From: a bacterium
GTDB lineage: Bacteria; JAJVIF01; JAPKYR01
DNA length: 48,614 bases
Assembly (NCBI GenBank): GCA_026394215.1
Contig: JAPKYR010000154.1
Coordinates: 1 to 48,614, forward strand
Reading direction: 5' to 3'
Shown piece by piece: positions 42,076 to 48,614 of the stretch. The notes beneath the pieces are model-generated. The model did no database searches. It was not told the DNA's origin and saw nothing but the letters and a program-made list of their open reading frames with translations. Made by a program: the position numbers and the translations under genes. Within the stretch, counting starts at the first letter, position 1. Every line of letters starts with the position of its first letter.

Positions 42076-42480
42076 ATGGCTACCATTTTGAAAATTTCGG
42101 ACGCGGCAAGCCTCGCATCGCACATGATGGTAATCATCGCATCGGCGAATGGGCGTCTTGTCACCGCTAAAGAAGGCGCGAACCAGCTTATTGTCTCGGA
42201 AGCTCATATGAGCAAGGTCATGCAACGGCTCGCGAAACATGGGCTTGTTAAATCCGTACGCGGTCCCGGCGGAGGTTTCCAGCTTATAGATGCTCCGGAA
42301 AAAATCACGCTTCTACAGATCTATGAGGCGATAGACGGTCCTCTCACCGAGGATATGTGTCTTCTGAACAACAAGGCCTGCATACGTATGAACTGCATTA
42401 TGGGTACCATGATCGATTCCATTAATAAACAGGTCAGGGATTATTTCACCACCACAAACCTGGCTATGTTGATCGAATAA
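42076..42480 (+). CDS. Rrf2-family transcriptional regulator with three conserved cysteines
   Basis: 134 aa winged helix: ISDAASLASHMMVIIAS, HMSKVMQRLAKHGLVKSVRGPGGGFQL (recognition helix and wing) and ITLLQIYEAIDG. Cysteines 95, 102 and 107 in MCLLNNKACIRMNC are the Fe-S ligand positions of the IscR/NsrR group, so it should sense NO, oxygen or cluster status. AAAGGAA precedes the ATG. It is followed immediately by the Fe-S protein gene, with the stop overlapping the next ribosome site. Confidence 0.93.
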   Translation: MATILKISDAASLASHMMVIIASANGRLVTAKEGANQLIVSEAHMSKVMQRLAKHGLVKSVRGPGGGFQLIDAPEKITLLQIYEAIDGPLTEDMCLLNNKACIRMNCIMGTMIDSINKQVRDYFTTTNLAMLIE

Positions 42481-42488
42481 GGATGTGA

Positions 42489-43250
42489 ATGATGCTCGCA
42501 GTACGAAAAATAGTACAAATCGACGAAGAGAAATGCGACGGTTGCGGAGTTTGTGTGCCGTCATGCGCGGAGGGAGCGATTCAAATTATCGACGGAAAGG
42601 CGAAAGTTGTCGATCTGTCATTCTGCGACGGGCTGGGCGCGTGCCTTGGCGAATGTCCGCAGGGCGCGATCACGATTATCGAAAGTGCAGCCCCTGCATT
42701 TGACGAGGAAAAAGTGAAGCATCACTTTGCATCTCAGAAAAAGGACCGCGAAATCCCGGCTCCCGCTCCGGCACCGGAACCGTTGGCATGCGGATGTCCC
42801 GGGTCGGCGATGAGGACAATCGCGCGTGGAACGCCTGCTGTAAAACCCGTGCCATCAGCGACAATGGAATCCGCGCTGACATCATGGCCGGTACAATTGA
42901 TGCTCGTTCCGCCGATCGCGCCGTTCCTTAAAAATGCCGATCTTTTAATCTCGGCAGATTGCGTACCGTTCGCGTTTCCCGATTTCCATAAGCGATTTCT
43001 GGACGGGCGCGTCGTACTTGTGGGATGTCCGAAGCTCGATGACATCCAGCATTACAGAAAGAAGCTGGAAGATATTTTCAAAACCGCGCAGCCAAAGAGT
43101 GTGATTGTCCTCAGAATGGAAGTACCATGCTGCACAGCGATAGCAATGGCGGCTCATGAGGCACTGATAGCATCGGGGCTGGACATCCCGTTCGAATCGA
43201 AGATCATCACAATTCAGGGCAATGTGAGAGAGGATCGGTATTTCGCGTAG
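42489..43250 (+). CDS. 4Fe-4S ferredoxin-like iron-sulfur protein linked to Rrf2
   Basis: 253 aa. N-terminal ferredoxin motif CDGCGVCVPSCAEG (Cys16, 19, 22, 26) and a second cluster FCDGLGACLGECPQGA; a Pro/Ala linker, then CGCPG and a C-terminal domain with LLISADCVPFAFPDFH, VVLVGCPKLDD and CCTAIAMAAHEAL. This is a known anaerobe family found next to Rrf2 regulators, probably an electron carrier or oxygen/NO-response protein. AAGGAT overlaps the Rrf2 stop. Followed by a large REP palindrome. Confidence 0.9.
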   Translation: MMLAVRKIVQIDEEKCDGCGVCVPSCAEGAIQIIDGKAKVVDLSFCDGLGACLGECPQGAITIIESAAPAFDEEKVKHHFASQKKDREIPAPAPAPEPLACGCPGSAMRTIARGTPAVKPVPSATMESALTSWPVQLMLVPPIAPFLKNADLLISADCVPFAFPDFHKRFLDGRVVLVGCPKLDDIQHYRKKLEDIFKTAQPKSVIVLRMEVPCCTAIAMAAHEALIASGLDIPFESKIITIQGNVREDRYFA

Positions 43251-43274
43251 GGATTACTCATCAAAATCGCGTAT

Positions 43275-43333
43275 CGTGGCATGCGACTCCGGCGCATGAA
43301 ACCAAAATCCATGCGCCGGAGTCGCATGCCACG
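43275..43333. repeat. Perfect 24-bp inverted repeat (GTGGCATGCG family)
   Basis: Arms 43275-43298 and 43310-43333 are perfect, around 11 nt. Each arm holds GTGG and a CATGCG stem with an ACTCCGG apex. It lies between the convergent Fe-S protein gene and acs. Confidence 0.8.
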
Positions 43334-43354
43334 AACTGAAGAATCATAACAAAA

Positions 43355-43380
43355 AAGGCTGCCGATTTCTCGGCAGCCTT
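43355..43380. terminator. Bidirectional Rho-independent terminator of acs
   Basis: AAGGCTGCCGA (43355-43365) pairs perfectly with 43370-43380 around TTTC. On the minus strand it is followed by TTTTTTG, ending acs; on the plus strand only a short T-tract follows. 56 bp after the acs stop. Confidence 0.85.
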
Positions 43381-43436
43381 TACTTATAATAGAACAGACT
43401 TGTATTGGTTGCTGTTTCAGATGGTCATTACGACCG

Positions 43437-45401
43437 TCAAGTAGCATCATCTTCTGTCGACGCCAGATCCGAAAGGTTCTTCAATACGCCGTGATCCTCA
43501 AGCGTGCTCGTATCGCCGCTGGTAACCTCGCCATTGGCAATCGACTTGAGAAGCCGTCGCATGATCTTTCCCGAACGGGTCTTTGGAAGTGCATCGGTGA
43601 AGATGAGCTTCTTCGGTCGGGCAAGAGCGCCGATTTCCTTATCGACGTGAGCTTTAAGCTCCTTGATAATCGCATCGCTCGGTTCAATTCCCCTCTTGAG
43701 GGTGACGAACGCGCAGACCGCCTCGCCTGTCAGGTCGTCTTTCATGCCGACAACCGCGGCCTCGGCAACTTTCTCATGTGAGACGATAACGCTCTCGATT
43801 TCCATCGTTCCAAGGCGGTGACCCGAAACATTCAGGACATCGTCGAGGCGTCCCATGATCCAGAAGTAGCCAAGCTCATCGGTTCGGGCGGAGTCGCCGG
43901 CATAATACTTATGAGGTACCTGCGACCAGTAAGCATCCCTGTAGCGCTGATCGTCTTTATAAAGAGTCTGGAGCATCGCGGGCCATGGCTTAGTGATTAC
44001 AAGCCGTCCGCCGCTTCCTAACGGGACAGGTTCTCCGGCCTCGTTGACAATTTCCGCAGCCACTCCTGGTACCGGACGCGTACATGAACCGGGTTTGGTT
44101 GGGGTCGCGCCGGGCATCGGGCTGATCATGATCATTCCAGTCTCAGTCTGCCACCATGTATCAACGATCGGGCATCTTTCATGGCCGATGAAAGTATGGT
44201 ACCAGATCCAGGCTTCCGGATTGATCGGCTCACCGACCGATCCAAGGAGCCTGAGCGACGACAGATCGAATTTCTGAGGATGCTGCTCGCCCCATCGCAT
44301 GAATGCGCGGATAGCTGTCGGAGCTGTATAGAAAATATTGACTTTGTATTTCTCGATAATTTCCCAGAAACGGCCATCATGAGGCTGATTAGGCGCTCCT
44401 TCATACATAACTGATGTCGCGCCGTTGGCGAGAGGCCCGTAAACGATATACGAATGGCCTGTTACCCATCCGATATCGGCTGTGCACCAGTAAGTATCTT
44501 CTTCCTTGAGGTCGAACACGATTTTGTTCGTGTAGTATGTCCCGACCATATATCCGCCGGTCGAATGCTGGACGCCCTTGGGCTTTCCTGTCGAACCCGA
44601 GGTGTAGAGAATGAACAGCGGATGAGTGGAATCAACAGATGTCGCTTCGCAAACGGAACTCTGATCCTTCACCAGATCATGCCACCAGATATCCCTTTTA
44701 TCATTCCACGGCACTTTTCCCCCAGTTCTTTTGACTACGATATTTTTCTCGATCGTCGGGCAACCCTTGAGAGCTTCATCGGTGTTGGCCTTGAGCGGGA
44801 TTTGTTTACCGCGGCGCCAGCTCTCATCGGAGCAGACCACTATTTTCGCGCCGGCGTCATTGATCCTGTCCTTCAACGCTTCAGCGGAGAAACCGCCGAA
44901 TACGATTGAGTGGGGAGCGCCGATCCTTGCGCATCCGAGCATCGCGATTGCAAGCTCTGGGATCATCGGCATGTACAGACATACGCGGTCGCCCATCTTG
45001 ACCCCGAGGCTCTTGAGGCCGTTAGCGAATTTGCATACTTCCCTGTGAAGCTGCTGATAGGTGAATATCCTCTGATCTCCCGGTTCACCCTCCCAGATAA
45101 GGGCGGCCTTGTTCTTTCTCGCGGTTGTGAGATGTCTGTCAAGGCAGTTGTAGGTTATGTTGGTTTTACCGCCAACAAACCATTGAGCGAATGGCTCGTC
45201 CCAGACAAGAACCTTTTTAGGCTGTTCAAACCAATGGAGTTCGCTCGCAATCTCGCCCCAGAACTCCTCGGGATTCTCAACGCTTCTTTTCCAAATTGCC
45301 TCATACTCTGCCATACTTTTAATATGAGCTTTCTTTGAGAATTCCGGCGAAGGTTCGAATACCCGCGTTTCCTTTAGTTTTGATTCGATGTCGATTGTCA
45401 T
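43437..45401 (-). CDS. acs: Acetyl-CoA synthetase
   Basis: Activates acetate with ATP to acetyl-AMP and then acetyl-CoA. 654 aa, typical length. Motifs: P-loop [52 protein letters not shown] and [11 protein letters not shown] with catalytic Lys612, the acetylation-regulated residue. AAGGTGG lies 6 nt before the ATG. Single gene with its own terminator. Suggests growth on, or salvage of, acetate. Confidence 0.98.
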   Translation of the reverse strand: MTIDIESKLKETRVFEPSPEFSKKAHIKSMAEYEAIWKRSVENPEEFWGEIASELHWFEQPKKVLVWDEPFAQWFVGGKTNITYNCLDRHLTTARKNKAALIWEGEPGDQRIFTYQQLHREVCKFANGLKSLGVKMGDRVCLYMPMIPELAIAMLGCARIGAPHSIVFGGFSAEALKDRINDAGAKIVVCSDESWRRGKQIPLKANTDEALKGCPTIEKNIVVKRTGGKVPWNDKRDIWWHDLVKDQSSVCEATSVDSTHPLFILYTSGSTGKPKGVQHSTGGYMVGTYYTNKIVFDLKEEDTYWCTADIGWVTGHSYIVYGPLANGATSVMYEGAPNQPHDGRFWEIIEKYKVNIFYTAPTAIRAFMRWGEQHPQKFDLSSLRLLGSVGEPINPEAWIWYHTFIGHERCPIVDTWWQTETGMIMISPMPGATPTKPGSCTRPVPGVAAEIVNEAGEPVPLGSGGRLVITKPWPAMLQTLYKDDQRYRDAYWSQVPHKYYAGDSARTDELGYFWIMGRLDDVLNVSGHRLGTMEIESVIVSHEKVAEAAVVGMKDDLTGEAVCAFVTLKRGIEPSDAIIKELKAHVDKEIGALARPKKLIFTDALPKTRSGKIMRRLLKSIANGEVTSGDTSTLEDHGVLKNLSDLASTEDDAT

Positions 45402-45489
45402 ATTGCCACCTTAATTCCTTTGTTTGTATTCTATAATTAAAGTATTATTTCTGAAAAATTCCATAGTGCGCTCGTTTACTCAAAGCAGC

Positions 45490-45654
45490 GCCTGTGCATT
45501 CTTTACACAGGCTTACGTCAATCATTACCGTTATTGGTGCGAATTTTCAAGTATTTCAGGGCAATTTGCGCGATTTTTCATAATTTTTTTTGCCATTTTC
45601 ACCATTTTCATGTGAAAAATGGCGCAAATAAACAACAATGCGCGTTCAGCGCAT
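45490..45654. repeat. Cluster of hairpins between acs and the PAS gene
   Basis: The 341-bp gap 45402-45742 holds no gene. It contains GCCTGTG/CACAGGC (45490-45512), a long AT-rich arm pair with ATTTGCGC/GCGCAAAT outside (45564-45571, 45622-45629) and a one-base-bulged GCCATTTTCAC/GTGAAAAATGGC inside (45592-45602, 45612-45623), and ATGCGC/GCGCAT (45638-45654). The largest may end the PAS transcript. Confidence 0.55.
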
Positions 45655-45742
45655 CATTCAACTCTTATGAGACCGATCTCAGACTCCGATTTCTGTCAAA
45701 CATTCTCCCTTAATACCATTTAAATTAACCCCCGACCAGATC

Positions 45743-46495
45743 TTATACAATTTCCTGCAGCAGGACGACTGATGTTATCTCCTCATTTTTATCAGTGATT
45801 ACTTTCGGTGTACACTGGATATGTACATGGTTTCCATTTTTCCCAATAAAAACAACATCGCACCTGAAATTATCATCCTGCAGCACCAGTGAAAAAATAT
45901 CCGCGAAATGCTGCTTCGACTCCTGATCCAGGAATTCATCAATCCTCTTCCCGGTCATCGAATCCTGACTGTAGCCAAGCGCGTCGCACATTGTATTGTT
46001 CGAAGAGAGTATATAACCTTTATCATCCAGGACCATTATTGGTTTTTGAGACGCGCTGAAAATTATTTCCAGACGTTTTTCAAGTTCTGTCACCAGCACA
46101 TTTAACCTTGATATCTCGGCGATATCCCGCTCAAATGCGATAAGGTATTCCTGTCCGTCCAGTTTGTATCGCTTTGTCCTCATTTGTACCGGATATGTCG
46201 AACCATCCTTTCTCCTGTGTCGGGTCTCGAAAATATCCGGTGCCGTACTGCTTACCTCTTTCCAATGGTGCGGCCACTCGTTGTTGTCGTACCACGGATC
46301 GATATTCATTACAGAGAGCTCCAGAAGTTCCTCTCTGGTGTACCCGAGCGCTTCGCAGCTTTTCTCATTGACGTAAATAAAATCCCCGGTTACATCAACA
46401 ATGTAAACCCCGTCCGGACAATCGTCCGCAAGATGCTTGAGAAGCGCCAGTTGGTCTTTTGACTTGAATTCAGACATAAACTTCTTTGACTCCAT
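45743..46495 (-). CDS. Tandem-PAS sensor protein without output domain
   Basis: 250 aa with two PAS domains: residues about 18-135 (DGVYIVDVTGDFIYVNEKSCEALGYTREEL) and 137-247 (PIMVLDDKGYILSSNNTMCDALGYSQDS). A PAC-like segment, YPVQMRTKRYKLDGQEYLIA, follows the first. No kinase, HTH or GGDEF domain follows. AGGAGG lies 7 nt before the ATG. Stand-alone PAS proteins usually deliver a signal to a separate kinase. Confidence 0.85.
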   Translation of the reverse strand: MESKKFMSEFKSKDQLALLKHLADDCPDGVYIVDVTGDFIYVNEKSCEALGYTREELLELSVMNIDPWYDNNEWPHHWKEVSSTAPDIFETRHRRKDGSTYPVQMRTKRYKLDGQEYLIAFERDIAEISRLNVLVTELEKRLEIIFSASQKPIMVLDDKGYILSSNNTMCDALGYSQDSMTGKRIDEFLDQESKQHFADIFSLVLQDDNFRCDVVFIGKNGNHVHIQCTPKVITDKNEEITSVVLLQEIV

Positions 46496-46627
46496 ATATT
46501 GCCTCCTAATATATTGAAGTCGCTAGAACCAAAACCTCTTATCCTGTCCTCATTATACAACAACAATCATGGAAAATAAATATCACCAGACAAATTATTT
46601 ATTCATAATTTGTATTTGAGTACTTAC

Positions 46628-48076
46628 TTACCATTCGCGGCGGATCGTATACGAAAGAACCGTCTCGCCATCAGCCTCGACCGGCACCACAAATTCAACC
46701 GTGCTCGCGTCTTTCTGACTGTATTCATGCGAACTTTGCCTGACTTCCCAGTCGCCATAGACATGATCCCAATAAACAATCTCGACATCCTCCGCCTTGT
46801 GATTCCGGATCGTGACCTCGACATCGTACTCCCATGTGTTGTAATTAATCTCCCTCCTGTCTTTTACTACCCGCTCCCCGACTATATCGAACGCGTTGCC
46901 CATCAATATCTCGATTTCTTCATCCTTCGGCGTATGATCGATACTGTCCTCACCGATAAATTGAAGCGAGCCTGATGAATCTTCCTTGTATACTCGTATC
47001 GTCCCGGCAGGGATCGGAATACCAAGCCCGTTAGCCTCGGAATTCATAAATTTCAGCCTGACCTGAATATCACCCTGCGCAGTATCTCCAGCGGAGTAAT
47101 AGTCATATCCGGGATCGAAGATGAACACTTTTTCCACTCCAATTCCCGCGCCTTCAAGGAGGTTAAGCTGTTTCTGCTGGTTATTCAAAACTGTCGCGGG
47201 TTGCTGAAGTGTATATAAATGATATTCGAAAAATGATTCTTCCTGAAAACCATATCCCCCCGCCCCCCCCAAAGCCCTGTCGTACATGACTTCTCCACCC
47301 GAATATGGCTCATTTTTCGGCACGCGATGCACTTCTCCGGCGACAAGTTTCAGTTCCGCGTTGTTGTACGCTGTCCCGGACGTATTATTGATCGTGACCC
47401 ATCCCGATAAATCCAGCGTATCGTCATTCTCCCCGACAACCGCGACATAGTTCGCACTCCAGCCTAAGCCCGTTGTCAGGTAGCTCATCTCGCATTCTGA
47501 ATCGAGTTCCCGATCTGAAATCAGCGACCATCGAAGAGTCGGGCGAGTAATCAGCCCTTGCGGAAGATCATCGAATGTGACTCCCACAGCATTGGTGATG
47601 ATATTTACTCCGGTATCTGTCTGGATAACCAGACTTCCGTCATACGCAAGTAACGTTCCGTCGATTGTCCTGCCATCGTCGGTCTGGACCAAAATATGGC
47701 TGTCGATATGCGCCTGATATAACGCCGCTGTCGAAACCAGGTCGTATTCGTAATTCTGTTCGAGAATCGCGAGCGAATCGGGATTTGTATTATTTACGAA
47801 ATGGACGCTGGTGGGATCGATCAATGACGCGACGTCCATGAAAATTAGATCGAACTCCGCCCGTGGCAACGCAATCTGCCGCGTGTCTTTTATCAGGCCC
47901 GTCCCATCGTTATAGACCGTAATCGCGATCGATGTCTGATCGTCTGCGGTGGTTGTCACCTGAGGTCCAGCGACAATATCTCCGGGGATGATCAGGAAGA
48001 TCGCAATCACCACGAGAAGCACCGGAAGAAAAATCAATCCGGCAGGTTTTATGTATTTCGCGATTTTTTCCTTCAT
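46628..48076 (-). CDS. DUF4139 domain protein
   Basis: 482 aa. An N-terminal hydrophobic span (GLIFLPVLLVVIAIFLIIPG) is a signal anchor. DUF4139 features include TVYNDGTGLIKDTRQIAL, LSYLTTGLGWSANYVAVVG and LDLSGWVTINNTSGTAYNNAELKLVAG near the middle, and the C-terminal beta domain VRLKFMNSEANGLGIPIPAGTIRVYKED to the end. Function unknown in bacteria. It starts 3 nt after the stop of a near-identical upstream paralogue. A run of Cs at 47262-47275 encodes GGAGG and does not break the frame. Confidence 0.9.
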   Translation of the reverse strand: MKEKIAKYIKPAGLIFLPVLLVVIAIFLIIPGDIVAGPQVTTTADDQTSIAITVYNDGTGLIKDTRQIALPRAEFDLIFMDVASLIDPTSVHFVNNTNPDSLAILEQNYEYDLVSTAALYQAHIDSHILVQTDDGRTIDGTLLAYDGSLVIQTDTGVNIITNAVGVTFDDLPQGLITRPTLRWSLISDRELDSECEMSYLTTGLGWSANYVAVVGENDDTLDLSGWVTINNTSGTAYNNAELKLVAGEVHRVPKNEPYSGGEVMYDRALGGAGGYGFQEESFFEYHLYTLQQPATVLNNQQKQLNLLEGAGIGVEKVFIFDPGYDYYSAGDTAQGDIQVRLKFMNSEANGLGIPIPAGTIRVYKEDSSGSLQFIGEDSIDHTPKDEEIEILMGNAFDIVGERVVKDRREINYNTWEYDVEVTIRNHKAEDVEIVYWDHVYGDWEVRQSSHEYSQKDASTVEFVVPVEADGETVLSYTIRREW

Positions 48077-48079
48077 GAT

Positions 48080-48614
48080 TTACCACTCCCGCCTGATTGT
48101 ATAGGTCAGAACCGTTTCGCCATTCGACGCAACCGGAATTTTAAACTCGACCGTGCTCGCGTCTTTCTGCGTATAGTCAAGCGAGCTGTTCCGAACCTCC
48201 CAGTCGCCCCAGACATGGTCCCAGTAAACGATTTCGACGCGCTCATCCTTATGATTTCGGATAGTTACCTCGACATCGTACTCCCATAAATCGCTACGGA
48301 TTTCCCGCCTGTCTTTCACAACGCGTTCGCCGACAATATCGAACGCATTCCCCATCAGAATATCAATTTCCTCGTCTTTCGGGGTGTGATCGATCGAGTC
48401 CTCGCCGATAAACTGCAGCGACCCGGATGAATCCTCTTTATAGACTCGCATCGTGCCCTGCGGAAGCGGAATCCCAAGCCCGTTATTTTCGGAGTTCATA
48501 AACTGGAGGCGAACCTGGATATCCCCCTGTGCAGTATCGCCCGCGTAATAATAATCGTATCCTGGATCGAAGACGAAAATCTTCGTGACGTCGACTCCCT
48601 GCGCCTCAAGAAGG
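48080..48614 (-). CDS. DUF4139 domain protein, tandem paralogue, N-terminus cut by the window edge
   Basis: The frame runs off the right edge, coding about 177 C-terminal residues. LLEAQGVDVTKIFVFDPGY leads into the same FMNSE(N/A)NGLGIP ... YTIRREW ending as the downstream gene; the last 140 residues are roughly 80 percent identical by eye. The upstream gene start is not in the window. A tandem duplication with a 3-nt gap suggests an operon with overlapping roles. Confidence 0.85.
   Translation of the reverse strand, partial: LLEAQGVDVTKIFVFDPGYDYYYAGDTAQGDIQVRLQFMNSENNGLGIPLPQGTMRVYKEDSSGSLQFIGEDSIDHTPKDEEIDILMGNAFDIVGERVVKDRREIRSDLWEYDVEVTIRNHKDERVEIVYWDHVWGDWEVRNSSLDYTQKDASTVEFKIPVASNGETVLTYTIRREW

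Noticed and set aside
47262-47280. Run of Cs in the DUF4139 gene as a frameshift
   Set aside because: The frame stays open through it and encodes a plausible Gly-rich segment; the downstream sequence matches the paralogue in frame.

Overview
The window looks like a piece of chromosome from an uncultured, double-membraned (Gram-negative-type) bacterium. Evidence: two secreted lipoproteins with clear lipobox sequences, a small beta-barrel-like protein ending in Phe, a GldA/F/G-like ABC system, Bacillus-type PurF and KimA, and anaerobe-flavoured Fe-S proteins (Rrf2 plus ferredoxin-like protein, QueG). No species can be named from sequence alone. There are no rRNA genes, CRISPR arrays or recognisable transposases.

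Layout. 1-5 kb: topA (runs off the left edge) and dprA on the minus strand, then rlmN on the plus strand, broken by an in-frame TAG. 5-9.4 kb: an MntA/HepT toxin-antitoxin pair, a 35-aa membrane peptide, a two-gene operon of unknown function, a multi-pass membrane protein and a DUF92 protein. 9.4-12.3 kb: an RsbU-like phosphatase, an AT-rich repeat-bearing gap, and a membrane protein with two PH-like domains. 12.4-19.7 kb: a divergent pair of giant lipoproteins, a subtilisin-like protease and a propeller protein, both ending in LVIVD-type repeats. 19.7-22 kb: mscL-DUF302 and a five-gene tRNA cluster (Lys, Glu, Asp, Phe, Pro); the Pro gene is followed by a 490-bp insert and a second copy of its own 3' end. 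22.2-30.3 kb: a YfhO-like protein, then a four-gene gliding-type ABC operon behind an unusual promoter with a palindrome in a 19-bp spacer. 30.4-34.7 kb: minus-strand hypothetical, zinc-ribbon, thioredoxin-fold, barrel and PKD-lipoprotein genes. 34.9-39.7 kb: a c-di-AMP riboswitch driving a KimA-like K+ transporter, then purC-purF. 40-45.4 kb: queG, elbB, an Rrf2 regulator with an iron-sulfur protein, and acs. 45.7 kb to the end: a tandem-PAS protein and two tandem DUF4139 genes, the second cut by the window edge.

Intergenic DNA holds many long palindromes. Several are inverted pairs of short hairpins with a GTAG (or GTGG) foot, like REP/BIME elements mobilised by RAYT transposases; they cluster between convergent genes. 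Three genes (11177, 9333, 24726) have a TATAAT-like box exactly 9 nt before the start codon and no ribosome binding site, suggesting leaderless mRNAs. The most notable items are the tRNA-Pro insertion scar, the rlmN amber codon, the GTAG palindromes, the MerR-like promoter of the ABC operon, a Gly-to-Cys change in its Walker A motif, and a probable CUG start for queG.
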